This document shows, piece by piece, positions 26,547-36,486 of a DNA stretch of 64,000 bases. How positions within the stretch are numbered: the stretch's first letter is position 1; every line of letters begins with the position of its first letter. Under the pieces are notes generated by a model. The model had not been told where the DNA came from and did no database searches. It saw nothing but the letters and a program-made list of their open reading frames with translations. Position numbers and translations under genes: made by a program. This DNA comes from an uncultured Tenacibaculum sp. (GTDB lineage Bacteria; Bacteroidota; Bacteroidia; Flavobacteriales; Flavobacteriaceae), in contig NZ_CANMMT010000009.1 of NCBI RefSeq assembly GCF_947499065.1, forward strand, positions 1 to 64,000. The letters are read 5' to 3'.

Positions 26547-29500
26547 TTATAAAGCTCTATTAGCTTTCCATATTTTAACTTTATTCACGTACATAAATAA
26601 TACAGGAACAATAACAAGTGTTAGGAATGTAGCTACTATTAATCCATAAATAACTGTTTTAGCTAATGGTCCCCAAAAGACAACATTATCTCCACCTATG
26701 TAAATATTGGCGTCAAATTCAGAAAATAGTGTAAAGAAATTGATGTTTATACCATAAGCTAATGGCATTAGTCCTAATACTGTGGTAATAGCTGTTAATA
26801 GTACAGGACGTAATCTTGATTTTCCTCCTTTGACAATCATTTTAATAGTTTCGGTTAAGTCAAGAGTATTCTTATTAGAAATATTAAGTTGCTCCTTTTT
26901 TCGATCTATCAAAAGCTGCGTATAGTCTAAGAGAATTACACCATTATTTACGACAATACCTGCCAATGAAATTATGCCTAGCATGGTCATTAATATTACA
27001 AACGAAGCTCCAGAAATTAGAATTCCACCAAAAACCCCTATAAAGCTTAAGAAAACGGCAATCATGATAATTCCTGGCTTTGTTACTGAATTAAATTGAT
27101 AGATGAGAATTAAGAAGATAAGTGCCAACCCAGTAAAGAAAGCTCCCATTAAAAAGGCCATTTCTTTCGCTTCTTCTTCAATTTGTCCGGTGTAGTCTAT
27201 AGAAACACCTTTTGGAAGGTTTATAGACTCCATTTCTTCTCTTATTTTTGTTACTACTTGACCAGCATCTGTAAAACCAGGAGCTAATGATGAGTACATA
27301 GTAACAACTCGTTTTGAGTTTTTATGTTTAATAGCACTAAAACCTGAGGTATTTATTTGTGATGCAATGGCAGAGACAGGAACTTCTTTTATTGCTCCAG
27401 AGTTTTCATCTCTAAATGTTATATTCTGATTAAATAAAGCTGAGGTATTATATCTGTTGTCTTTATTGAAACGAACATATATATCGTAATCATCTCCGTC
27501 TTTTTTGTAAATACCTGCTTTAGTACCAAAGATTGAAGACCTTAACTGCATTCCTAAATTATCGGCATTAATCCCTAATTCTCCTGCTTTTTTACGATTG
27601 ATAATAACCTCTTTTATAGGTTTTCCTTTATTAACATCAATTTTTAATTCAGCTATACCAGGAATGCTTTTGGTGTTAATAAAATCCCTCATAGTTTCAG
27701 CAGTTTCAATTAATGTTTCGTAATTTTTACCTGAAAGTTCAAGGTTTATAGGGTAACCCGCTGCAGGACCATCAATGTTTTTTTCAACAGAAATGGCAAC
27801 ACCCGGATAAACACCAACAATGGCTTCTTGAATTTCTTTTCGTAAACTTCTTGAGTCTAACCCATTTCTATATTTAAATTCTCTCATTGTTAAGGTAATT
27901 TTTCCTTTATGAGGAAGTTCTGTATCTGAAAAACCGTCTACTTGATGATTTCCTGCACCTCGACCTACCTGAGAAACTACAGATTCAACAAGTTGGTTTC
28001 TAGATTTATCATTAGGGTCTAAATATTTATCTTGGTTTATTATTTGATAAATACGGTTTTCAATTTTTTTGGTAATGGTATTTGTTTTTGTAATATCTGT
28101 TCCTTGAGGATATTCTATATATGTTATAATCTGAAAAGGAATATTATCTGGAAAGAATTCAATTTTAGTTTTGCCTTCATCTACTGATGCTCCAAACATC
28201 ATAAAAATTATGATTAATAAAGCGAATGTTCCAGAGAGCGTAATTGCTGGCATTTTTTTACTTAATACTTTAATAAGCATACGTTCATACCAAGTTTCTA
28301 TCGTAGTTAAAATTTTAGTTTGAAAGTATATAATCATTTTAGAGAATAAGAAACGATATCCCCATAACATTGCTGTAGAAAAAAGTAGTATTACACCTAA
28401 ACTTCTTACTTCTTTACCTACAATAAGAATTAGAATACCTACAATAACTAATATAATTGAGGTTTTAACCAGTTGTTTTAAAGGAATCTTTTTTTCTGTA
28501 GTTTTCATAAACCGAGAAACTAACATTGAATTGATAAAGATGGCAACAAAAAGAGACGAACCTAAAACAATAGATAGGGTTACAGGGAAGTAAATCATAA
28601 ATTCTCCCATTTCTCCAGGCCACATACCTAATGGAACAAAAGCAGCTACTGTTGTTGCTGTAGATATAATAATTGGAAAAGCTATTTCTCCAATACCTTG
28701 TTTTGCAGCTTTAAAGCGAGACATTCCTTCTTCTTCCATTAAACGGTATACGTTTTCTACTACTACAATTCCATTATCTACTAGCATACCAAGTCCCATT
28801 ACCAGTCCAAACAAAATCATAGTATTTAAGGTATAGCCTAATAAGTCTATAATTATAAAAGATAAGAACATAGACATAGGAATAGCTAACCCAACAAATA
28901 GCGCATTTCTAATTCCTAAAAAGAACATTAATACCCCAACAACCAGCATAATACCAAATATGATATTGTTTACTAAATCATCTACTTCAGTCATTGTTTT
29001 TTGTGACTGATCATTTGCTAATGTTATTTTAATGTCTTTAGGAAGTACATTTTCTTGAGCATTTTTTACCAGAACTTTGATTTTATCTACAGCAGCAACC
29101 ATGTTTTGTCCAGAACGCTTTTTTACTTCTAGCATTACTACTTGGCTACCGAATTCTCTGGCAAAAGTTGTTTTGTCTTTATCTTTAAAAGTAACTGTAG
29201 CTATATCTTGTAAATAAACGGACCCATTATCTGATTTAACTACAAAATCATTAAGGTCTTTTGGAGATTTTACTTCTCCTATCATTCTAATAGTACGTCT
29301 TTGTCCGCTATTAATTAAATTTCCAGCTGAGATTGTTATGTTTCCTCCTTTGATACTATTAATTACATTGTTGAAGCTAATCTTAGCTGCCATCATTTTG
29401 TAAATATCTACGGCGACTTCTATTTCTTGGTCTTCAGCACCTCTGATATCTACTTGTTTAATTTCAGGTAAGTTCTCTATTTCATCTTCTAAGTATTCTC

Positions 29501-30014
29501 CAAAATCTTGTAATTCATTAACCGGATAATCTCCAGCAATATTTATGTTTAAAATAGAAGCTTCTTCTGCAATATTTATATTAAAAATATTAGGTTCTAC
29601 CTTAGCTCCGTTAAAAGTAGGCCAATCTTCACTAGCTGTTTTTCTATCTACTTCGTCTTTTACTTTTTGTTTAGCTCCTTCTATAGTAAGTTTATCATCA
29701 AACTCTACAATGAGCATCCCAAAATCTTCTTGCGCTGTAGATTTTATTTCTATTACATTACTAACGTTTTTAAGTTTTTCTTCTAAAGGGTCAATAATTA
29801 ACTTTTCAATATCTTCAGCTGTATTTCCTGGGTAAATAGCACTAACGTAAATTTTAGTTTCTTTAATTTCAGGGAAATTTTCACGGGGCATGCTTGAATA
29901 GGCAATCAAGCCTAGACCTAATATCAGAGCAATAATAACCCAAACAGTGGTTTTGTTTTCTATAGCCCAAGAGGATAACCCAAATTCTTTATATAGTTTA
30001 TTGTTTTTTTCCAT
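26547..30014 (-). CDS. RND multidrug/hydrophobic-compound efflux permease
   Basis: 1155 residues, AcrB/HAE1-like. Twelve transmembrane helices in two sets of six, two large periplasmic porter domains, and the proton-relay segment GLVMGLGMLVDNGIVVVENVYR in TM4. It starts TTVWVIIALILGLGLIAYSSMPRENFPEI. It forms a tripartite pump with the membrane-fusion protein (9 bp upstream) and the TolC-like protein upstream of that. The substrate is not predictable. At 1155 residues it is about 100 longer than AcrB, mainly in the loop after TM6 (ILVIVGILILIVGKEV region). Confidence 0.94.
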   Translation of the reverse strand: MEKNNKLYKEFGLSSWAIENKTTVWVIIALILGLGLIAYSSMPRENFPEIKETKIYVSAIYPGNTAEDIEKLIIDPLEEKLKNVSNVIEIKSTAQEDFGMLIVEFDDKLTIEGAKQKVKDEVDRKTASEDWPTFNGAKVEPNIFNINIAEEASILNINIAGDYPVNELQDFGEYLEDEIENLPEIKQVDIRGAEDQEIEVAVDIYKMMAAKISFNNVINSIKGGNITISAGNLINSGQRRTIRMIGEVKSPKDLNDFVVKSDNGSVYLQDIATVTFKDKDKTTFAREFGSQVVMLEVKKRSGQNMVAAVDKIKVLVKNAQENVLPKDIKITLANDQSQKTMTEVDDLVNNIIFGIMLVVGVLMFFLGIRNALFVGLAIPMSMFLSFIIIDLLGYTLNTMILFGLVMGLGMLVDNGIVVVENVYRLMEEEGMSRFKAAKQGIGEIAFPIIISTATTVAAFVPLGMWPGEMGEFMIYFPVTLSIVLGSSLFVAIFINSMLVSRFMKTTEKKIPLKQLVKTSIILVIVGILILIVGKEVRSLGVILLFSTAMLWGYRFLFSKMIIYFQTKILTTIETWYERMLIKVLSKKMPAITLSGTFALLIIIFMMFGASVDEGKTKIEFFPDNIPFQIITYIEYPQGTDITKTNTITKKIENRIYQIINQDKYLDPNDKSRNQLVESVVSQVGRGAGNHQVDGFSDTELPHKGKITLTMREFKYRNGLDSRSLRKEIQEAIVGVYPGVAISVEKNIDGPAAGYPINLELSGKNYETLIETAETMRDFINTKSIPGIAELKIDVNKGKPIKEVIINRKKAGELGINADNLGMQLRSSIFGTKAGIYKKDGDDYDIYVRFNKDNRYNTSALFNQNITFRDENSGAIKEVPVSAIASQINTSGFSAIKHKNSKRVVTMYSSLAPGFTDAGQVVTKIREEMESINLPKGVSIDYTGQIEEEAKEMAFLMGAFFTGLALIFLILIYQFNSVTKPGIIMIAVFLSFIGVFGGILISGASFVILMTMLGIISLAGIVVNNGVILLDYTQLLIDRKKEQLNISNKNTLDLTETIKMIVKGGKSRLRPVLLTAITTVLGLMPLAYGININFFTLFSEFDANIYIGGDNVVFWGPLAKTVIYGLIVATFLTLVIVPVLFMYVNKVKIWKANRAL

Positions 30015-30022
30015 CTTATGAA

Positions 30023-31177
30023 TTAATTTTTTAAGATTTTCACTTCTTGTCCAGCTTTAAGTTTTCTGGCTCCATCAAGTACTACCTGGTCGTTATTCTC
30101 TAAACCTTCTATAACTTCGATTAAGTTTTCTTTACTATTTCCAGTAACAATTTGCCTTTTCTCAACAAACTCTTTTCCTGCTTTGTTTTTTACAATAAAT
30201 ACGTTTGGTATATTATTACGGTCTTCAGAAATAATATTCTTAGGAATTAATAAGGCAGATGAGTTATTGTAATCGTTAATCTTTAATTGTGCAGTTAGAT
30301 TGGGTTTGATTAATCCTTTTTTATTTGCAATAGGAACTTCAATAGAAAATGTTCTGCTTTCAGGATGGATATAATTACTTACTTGACGAATTTTAGAAGT
30401 AATGGTTTTTCCTAATGTTGGAATATTAATTTCAACAGGTTTTCCAATAGTTATTTTTTGAATATAACTTTCTGGGATATCAGCCTCTATATACATGTTT
30501 TGAAGATTGACAATTCTGAAAACTTCCGAGCTAGCTCCCGGACTAACAATAGTACCTTGCTCTTTTATAATGTCGTCAATTATACCAGAAAAAGGGGCTT
30601 TAATTTGAGTTTTAGAGTACCTCTCTTTTAATTGTTGTAGGGCTTTTTCTTTCGACTCATAATTTGTTTTGGTTTGTAAATATTGAATTTCTGATCCAAT
30701 CTTTTTTTTCCATAAGTTGGTTTGACGTTCAAATGTAGTTTTTGCTAAATCTCTTTGTACTTCAAACTGACTAATTTGCTGTGAAAATCCCCCATCGTTT
30801 ATGCTAGCTAATAGCTGCCCTTTCTTTACATATTGCCCTTTTTTTACATAAACGTGTTCAAGTAATCCAGCTACTTCAGGATATATTAATACATTTTTTT
30901 TTGTTTCTATATTTCCTTGAATTTCTAAATAATGATTGAAATTTTCAGGAGTTATCTTTTTTACTGAAACCAAATCGATTTTTCTAGAAGTGTCTAACTT
31001 ATTTATTTGAGACTCTATTAATTTTAGCTGTTTGATAATTTCAGACTTTTGCTTCGAAAGTTCAGCTTTTGACTTTTGAAGTTCAGCTAAGTTTTGTGTA
31101 TTATGATTGGATTTTTTTTCACCTCCACAGGATATTAAAAATGCTGTTACCAATGTTATATATATGTATCGTTGCAT
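30023..31177 (-). CDS. RND efflux membrane-fusion lipoprotein
   Basis: 384 residues. Lipobox at FLISC (Cys17) anchors it to the inner membrane. A helical coiled coil, a lipoyl-like domain (GLLEHVYVKKGQYVKKGQLLASI...) and beta-barrel domains follow in the usual order. The operon order TolC - fusion protein - permease is clear, with 4- and 8-bp gaps. It links the permease to the outer-membrane channel. Confidence 0.93.
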   Translation of the reverse strand: MQRYIYITLVTAFLISCGGEKKSNHNTQNLAELQKSKAELSKQKSEIIKQLKLIESQINKLDTSRKIDLVSVKKITPENFNHYLEIQGNIETKKNVLIYPEVAGLLEHVYVKKGQYVKKGQLLASINDGGFSQQISQFEVQRDLAKTTFERQTNLWKKKIGSEIQYLQTKTNYESKEKALQQLKERYSKTQIKAPFSGIIDDIIKEQGTIVSPGASSEVFRIVNLQNMYIEADIPESYIQKITIGKPVEINIPTLGKTITSKIRQVSNYIHPESRTFSIEVPIANKKGLIKPNLTAQLKINDYNNSSALLIPKNIISEDRNNIPNVFIVKNKAGKEFVEKRQIVTGNSKENLIEVIEGLENNDQVVLDGARKLKAGQEVKILKN

Positions 31178-31181
31178 AATT

Positions 31182-32516
31182 TTATTTGTTTACTAATGAT
31201 TCTAATTCTATTTTTTTACTAATAAGGGTTTGGATAGCTTGTATGTATGCCTGTTGTGTTGCGTATAATTGTGTTTGAGCTTGTCTTAATTCAAAACTTG
31301 AAGCAATTCCATTGTTGAATTTTGTTTGATTTTTATCGGCTATTCGTTCAGATAAGTCTAAATTTTGTTTTGTTGTACTTAACTTTTTAATAGCTAAATC
31401 AAAAGCCTTTTTTGCTTGAGTAAGTTTTAGAGATAGTTGTTGTTGTGTTTCTTTTAAAGCTGTTTTAGCCTGAAAGACTTCTATTTTTTTTCTTTTAGTA
31501 CTAGCGCTACGTTTAAAAGAGCTAAAAATGGGTATATTTAAGTTTACCAAAAATAAATTAGAGGTTAACATATCTGTGGTGCGAAGTGTCGCATTTAAAT
31601 TATTACCATATCCAGCAATAGCTGTTTGAAAGGATACATCTAAAGAGGGAAGAGCTTTTGATTTTTCAAGTTTCAATTGTAGCTCTTTTGCTTTTACCTT
31701 GTTTTGTGCAATACGAAAGTCAATATTGTTGTTTAAACCAATTTCCGAATTATTCAAAGTGTTAGAGGTATACTCAGACAGTAGGTATTCTAAATTGTCA
31801 GTTAACTGAATAGAAGTATTAATATCTTTACCTATTAAAACCTTAAGCAAGTCTTTGGCTACTTCTTTTTGATATTCAATACTTATTAAATTATTTTGAA
31901 GTTCTCCGAGAGTTATTTCAAGTTGCTCTACATTTTCTTCCTCTACTAAACCATTTAGTAGCATTTCTTTTGTTTCGTATAAGTTTTTTTTCAGATTGTT
32001 TATGTTCTGATTAGTAATAGCAGTTGCCTTTTTAGCAACTAAAACATTAACAAAGGCTAGTGTTACTTGTTCTTTAATTTTTGTGAGTGATTTTTCTTTT
32101 TGGTTTTTAGAAATTTCTAAGAACACTTTAGCCGATTGAAGTGCTACTAAATAAGAACCATCAAATACTTTTTGTTTAATGGTTATGGTACCATTTGCAT
32201 TGTGTTTAGTGCCAAAGGCAATAGGAACAAAATCTTTATCTGGTTGTTGTGCTACTACTCCTGGAATTAAACTTAATTGTTGTTTTAACCAATAATTATA
32301 AGTAGCATTTGCATTTATTTGAGGAAGTCCTTCAGCTGTTGTTTCCCACTTTCTTTTTAATGCTATTTCTATATCTTTTTGAGAAATAATGATATTTCTA
32401 TTATGCTCTTTTGCATAGTTTATAGCTTCTTTTAAACTAAATTTATCTTGTGCCTTTATTGTGACAGAAAATAAAATAAGAACTATTAGTACTGTTATTA
32501 TCTTATAAACCTTCAT
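31182..32516 (-). CDS. TolC-family outer-membrane efflux protein
   Basis: 444 residues. Signal peptide (MKVYKIITVLIVLILFSVTIKAQ), then two TolC-type repeats of long helices (LKEAINYAKEHNRNIIISQKDIEIALKR is typical) and short beta strands. First gene of the RND operon. Its promoter region (32517-32640) holds a -7 box TAATTTTG (minus strand, 32542-32549) and a block at 32572-32608 shared with the promoter of the double methyltransferase. Confidence 0.93.
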   Translation of the reverse strand: MKVYKIITVLIVLILFSVTIKAQDKFSLKEAINYAKEHNRNIIISQKDIEIALKRKWETTAEGLPQINANATYNYWLKQQLSLIPGVVAQQPDKDFVPIAFGTKHNANGTITIKQKVFDGSYLVALQSAKVFLEISKNQKEKSLTKIKEQVTLAFVNVLVAKKATAITNQNINNLKKNLYETKEMLLNGLVEEENVEQLEITLGELQNNLISIEYQKEVAKDLLKVLIGKDINTSIQLTDNLEYLLSEYTSNTLNNSEIGLNNNIDFRIAQNKVKAKELQLKLEKSKALPSLDVSFQTAIAGYGNNLNATLRTTDMLTSNLFLVNLNIPIFSSFKRSASTKRKKIEVFQAKTALKETQQQLSLKLTQAKKAFDLAIKKLSTTKQNLDLSERIADKNQTKFNNGIASSFELRQAQTQLYATQQAYIQAIQTLISKKIELESLVNK

Positions 32517-32571
32517 ATTTGCTTTTTTCTAATTGTTGGTACAAAATTAGAGAGCATGGAGAGGTTAATTA

Positions 32572-32608
32572 GTTCACAAAAGTTGGTTCTTTATGTACTT
32601 TTTTACAA
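32572..32608 (-). promoter_or_regulatory. Shared upstream block, TolC promoter
   Basis: A 37-bp block matches 34070-34106 upstream of the double methyltransferase at 30 of 37 positions. It includes the identical 18-mer TTATGTACTTTTTTACAA (plus strand) preceded by a GTT...AAAAGT element. It lies 56-92 bp upstream of the TolC start, as expected for an activator site. Confidence 0.6.
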
Positions 32609-32634
32609 ATGAGACTTGTTGAAGTTTTGTTAAT

Positions 32635-32675
32635 GAAAAAAGCTCATGGGTATAGTTAAATACCACATGAACTTT
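32635..32675 (-). terminator. Terminator after the double methyltransferase gene
   Basis: On the minus strand a stem joins GTTCATG...GGTAT with ATACC...CATGAGC, followed by six T. The loop TTAACT resembles that of the terminator at 25095-25134, with compensating base changes in the stem. Confidence 0.75.
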
Positions 32676-32701
32676 CAAAAAGGGGCTATCAATAATTAAA
32701 C

Positions 32702-34012
32702 CTATTTTTTTCTACCTACAAATCTTAATACAGAGGCTTTAAATTCACTTTTATTACCTTCTAATAAAATATCTGTTTCAACTTTTAATTCGATGATTTC
32801 ATAATTTGGAAAATCTCTTAAGATACTTTTCTTATCATACAGATAAGGAATCTCTTGTGGTCCTTCTTTGCTAATTTTTGGGTGGTCTGTACTAAAAGTT
32901 TCAATAATTAAAAGACCTCCTTTTTTAAGATGCTTATCCATTTTTTTATTTATGTCAATGCGCTCTTGTCCAGCAAAATGAATAAATAAGAAAGCTATAG
33001 CATCAAAAGATTCTTTAGGGTATGAAGCATTTACAATATCTTGTACAGTATAATTAATATTTACATTATTTGCCTTTGCTAATTTTAATGCTTTTTTCTT
33101 AGCTTCAGTACTGTAATCGTAAGCCGTAACATCCCATCCTAGTTTGGCAGCAAAAACTGCATTTCTACCTTCTCCTTCACCAGGAAATAATATTTTACCA
33201 GGTTTATGTTGAGGTAATATTTTTGCTAAATATTTGTCAGGTTTTTTACCATATAAGTATTCATCTTTGGCGTATTCTTTATTAAAATATGCTTTTAAAA
33301 ACTCAGCTTCAGATACCTTTTTTTGTGGAATTAAAAATGCCTCTATTATGTATTGTTTAGAAAGTAAATTACTGTTGATTTTAAAATCGACAAAACCAGC
33401 TTTTTTTAATTCTTGAATAACATCAGATTCTTTAATTCTCATCTCATATGATGGACCATCGGTAATTGATTTATCTTTTTTATAATCAACTATAATTAGT
33501 TTGCCATTTGGTTGCATTCCAAACTTCACCTTTTTAAAATAATCAACCCTATTTTCTATATGATGATAAGTGTCTACAATTAATACGATGTCTACTTCTT
33601 CCTTTTTTAAATCAGGTGTGTTAAAAGGAATTTTTCTAATTTCCATTGCTTTAGAAGAAACCTTTTTCTCTTTCCTTTTATGGTTTAATATTTCTATAAA
33701 ATCATTATCAACATCTGAAGCAATTACATTAGCCCCAGCATCTACCATTTTAAAAGAAAAATAGCCAGTACCAGCACCAATATCTAATACTTTTTTATTT
33801 TTTAAGTCACCTATTAGAGCTAAAACGTCTTTAGGCTTTTGCCAGCTATCTCTATCTTTTGCATCTAGATGTTTAGCAAGTTCTTTAGCTGGTAAATGTT
33901 TGTGATGTCCATGTTTACCATGTTTTTGAGCATTACAGTTTACACCAGTAAATGTTATTAATACAAGACAAAGAAGATTGGGGATTGTTAATTTACTCTT
34001 TGTTTTTTTCAT
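32702..34012 (-). CDS. Exported double SAM-dependent methyltransferase fusion
   Basis: 436 residues. Signal peptide (about 1-29, LCLVLITFTGVNCNAQ) is followed by a His-rich linker (KHGKHGHHKH). The first class I methyltransferase domain is about 40-240 (motif I VLDIGAGTGYFS). The second is about 240-436, TehB/thiopurine-methyltransferase-like, with LFPGEGEGRNAVFAAKLGW. That block is almost identical in the stand-alone enzyme at 39717-40328 (LFPAEGEGRNAVYAAKLGW). Two methyltransferase domains behind an export signal are unusual, since SAM is cytosolic. The signal may be a lipobox (GVNC) or cleave after NAQ. Function unknown; detoxification methylation is a guess. Confidence 0.8.
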   Translation of the reverse strand: MKKTKSKLTIPNLLCLVLITFTGVNCNAQKHGKHGHHKHLPAKELAKHLDAKDRDSWQKPKDVLALIGDLKNKKVLDIGAGTGYFSFKMVDAGANVIASDVDNDFIEILNHKRKEKKVSSKAMEIRKIPFNTPDLKKEEVDIVLIVDTYHHIENRVDYFKKVKFGMQPNGKLIIVDYKKDKSITDGPSYEMRIKESDVIQELKKAGFVDFKINSNLLSKQYIIEAFLIPQKKVSEAEFLKAYFNKEYAKDEYLYGKKPDKYLAKILPQHKPGKILFPGEGEGRNAVFAAKLGWDVTAYDYSTEAKKKALKLAKANNVNINYTVQDIVNASYPKESFDAIAFLFIHFAGQERIDINKKMDKHLKKGGLLIIETFSTDHPKISKEGPQEIPYLYDKKSILRDFPNYEIIELKVETDILLEGNKSEFKASVLRFVGRKK

Positions 34013-34069
34013 GTTATATTGTTCTTATGTTTTGAGATACAAAGGTTTGTTTTTTGTAAAATCCTCTTT

Positions 34070-34106
34070 GTTTCAAAAAGTAAGTTTATTATGTACTTTT
34101 TTACAA
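34070..34106 (-). promoter_or_regulatory. Shared upstream block, double methyltransferase promoter
   Basis: Counterpart of 32572-32608 (30 of 37 identical, including TTATGTACTTTTTTACAA). Located 58-94 bp upstream of the methyltransferase start, at nearly the same distance as in the TolC promoter. Confidence 0.6.
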
Positions 34107-34116
34107 TTTTAACCTA

Positions 34117-36444
34117 TTATAGTAAATTCCCGAATTTAATACCTAGGTATATAGTTCTAGGAGCTGAAGGGCCATAGATATATTTTGGCCAGCGATTAAG
34201 CCCCTTATCAAAGTCATTTTGATAACTATTAAATATGTTTTTTACACCAGTGTATATTTGTAAAGTTGTTTGTTTTAAAGTAATATTTCGACGTAATTTT
34301 ATACCTAAATCCAAAAATTGTTTAGAGGTTCTAAGCTCTTGTTTTGGAAAGTGTGGAACTAACATTTTTCCTGTATAGTTACCATTAGTTGAAATGGTCC
34401 ATTTTTGAGACAAGTTCCAATCAAGCATAAAATATCCATAGTGATTTGGTGTTCTGAAAAAACGTTTTTCATTGAATGCTTGAGGTTGTTCATATTTGCT
34501 GTTCTGAATTGTAAAACTAGCTTGAAAACTAATAGCTTCAGAAGGCACTATTTGCATTTCAATATTTATTCCTTTTACTTTTGCTTCTTGATTTGAGTTA
34601 AACCTAGTTGCGGTAATAACACCATTGTTGTCAGGAGTAGAGTAACTAGTAGCAAAAGGATTGTTTATTTGGGTGTAAAAACCTTCTAAAAGAAAACTAA
34701 GGTAGGTGTTGTTTATCTTTTTATTAAAATCTAAAGAAGCTGTATAACTATTACTCGTTTCTTTGTCTAAGTTTGCTCTTACCTTATTTACAATACTGTT
34801 AGAACCTGATATTTCTATGTGTAAATCTTCATCACGTAATTCAGGGGAGCGATAGCCTTTTGAGTAGCTTAGCCTAGCTTGCAAATATTTTTTTAAATCA
34901 TATTTTAATGTAAATCTAGGACTAAACACATTTCCTGATTTATTAAAACTATTATGTTCTCTATCTTTTACTTTATAAGAGTCAAAACGAGCGCCAAATG
35001 ATGCCTTAAACTTGTGCCAGTTGAAGTCGTATTGAGAAAATATAGATATTGTATTAGTTCCTTGGTTTGCTACTACTATATTTGTGTTATTTCCTATTAA
35101 GTTAGGGTTTGTTTCTGAATGTAATATTTGATTATCTGTAAGTATAGCTCCATTGTTTTCTAGTCCAAATAAGACGCTATTTTTTTCAAAATTTAATTTA
35201 TACTGTGTACCAAATACATAAGATTGCTCTCTTATATTTTCATAAATTCCATAAGCTGTTCTTAAACCTCTAAAAGCATCAGCTTTTAAAGATTGTCCTA
35301 AAAGATAAACTGATAATAAGTTTTTCTCTTTAACATATTGTTCATAATTTATTGAAGCGGTAGAAATATTATGAGTTACAGCCGCAGCCATATTAGCTTT
35401 ATTTACAGGGATGTTAAAATCTCCACCTCCTCGACGGTCTTCTTTTAAGTTAAAAAAATCAATAGTTAATTTTCCTTGTTCGTTTAATTTGTGAAATAGA
35501 CGAGCTCCTAGAGTAGTACTGTTTAGCATAGGGATTTCTGAAAAGCCATCATTGTTAGCATCAAAAGCTTTTCGGTCTCTATGAAACCCAAATAAAGTAA
35601 TTCCGGTTTTGTAATCATCGGTAACTAAAGAACCGTTAAAATTGGTAGAGTATTCTTCTGAAACTCCACCGGTATTTTTTAAACCAGCTCCTATAAAAGA
35701 AGTATTTACACCAATTTCAAAAGAATTAAAATGAGGGTCTTTTAGTATAAGGTTAACGGTTCCTGCTACAGCACCAGTTCCATATATTGTAGAGCCTCCA
35801 CGTCTTATGTCTACTCGGTCTAAAATACTAGTAGGAATCATTTCTAAGCCAAAAACACTAGCAAAACCTTTAAAAATAGGGCGGTTGTTTACTAATATTT
35901 GTGAATATTCACCTCCTAAGCCATTCATTCTTAATTGAGGCCAACCACTGTTAGCACAATTAGTTTCCATTCTAAGTCCTGGCGAACAGTTTAAGCTTTC
36001 ACTTATAGTAACCGATTGGATTGCAGTAAAAAGCTTTGAATCTAAGGTATTCACAATAGTTGAAGTTTTTATCCTTTTAGAAATTTTATTGTTTCCTTCA
36101 ATGATTACTTCGTCTAATTCTTGTTTACTTTCCTCAAATTCGAAGTTTAAAATATAGGTTTCTCCCGATTTTATTTCTATTGTTTTTTCTTGGGTTTTAT
36201 AACCCATAGATTGAGCAACTATAGTTTGTTTTCCACTTGGAACATTTATAAGTTGATAATGTCCTGAATTATTTGTGATATCTCCTACAGAGGTGTTTTT
36301 TACGCTTACTGTTACATACGGTAAGTGTTTTCCTTTGTTAATTATATGTCCAGAAATTATTGTTTCTGATTGATTAATTTGACCATAGTTTATCTGATAA
36401 AATGCGAGTAAAATAAATAAAAAGATTAATGAAAGTTTATTCAT
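34117..36444 (-). CDS. TonB-dependent outer-membrane receptor
   Basis: 775 residues. Signal peptide, a carboxypeptidase-regulatory-like domain (about 27-110; ISGHIINKGKHLPYVTVSVKNTSVGDI), plug domain (about 125-245; VDIRRGGSTIYGTGAVAGTVNLIL) and 22-strand barrel. The segment SLNCSPGLRMETNCANSGWPQLRMNG carries two Cys, a trait of receptors near metal or cofactor genes, but the ligand is not readable. Downstream of the DMT and APC permease genes on the same strand, gap 42 bp. Confidence 0.92.
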   Translation of the reverse strand: MNKLSLIFLFILLAFYQINYGQINQSETIISGHIINKGKHLPYVTVSVKNTSVGDITNNSGHYQLINVPSGKQTIVAQSMGYKTQEKTIEIKSGETYILNFEFEESKQELDEVIIEGNNKISKRIKTSTIVNTLDSKLFTAIQSVTISESLNCSPGLRMETNCANSGWPQLRMNGLGGEYSQILVNNRPIFKGFASVFGLEMIPTSILDRVDIRRGGSTIYGTGAVAGTVNLILKDPHFNSFEIGVNTSFIGAGLKNTGGVSEEYSTNFNGSLVTDDYKTGITLFGFHRDRKAFDANNDGFSEIPMLNSTTLGARLFHKLNEQGKLTIDFFNLKEDRRGGGDFNIPVNKANMAAAVTHNISTASINYEQYVKEKNLLSVYLLGQSLKADAFRGLRTAYGIYENIREQSYVFGTQYKLNFEKNSVLFGLENNGAILTDNQILHSETNPNLIGNNTNIVVANQGTNTISIFSQYDFNWHKFKASFGARFDSYKVKDREHNSFNKSGNVFSPRFTLKYDLKKYLQARLSYSKGYRSPELRDEDLHIEISGSNSIVNKVRANLDKETSNSYTASLDFNKKINNTYLSFLLEGFYTQINNPFATSYSTPDNNGVITATRFNSNQEAKVKGINIEMQIVPSEAISFQASFTIQNSKYEQPQAFNEKRFFRTPNHYGYFMLDWNLSQKWTISTNGNYTGKMLVPHFPKQELRTSKQFLDLGIKLRRNITLKQTTLQIYTGVKNIFNSYQNDFDKGLNRWPKYIYGPSAPRTIYLGIKFGNLL

Positions 36445-36486
36445 TTGTTCTAGAATTAAAAATTGTTTGTTGAATAAAGAGAAGTA

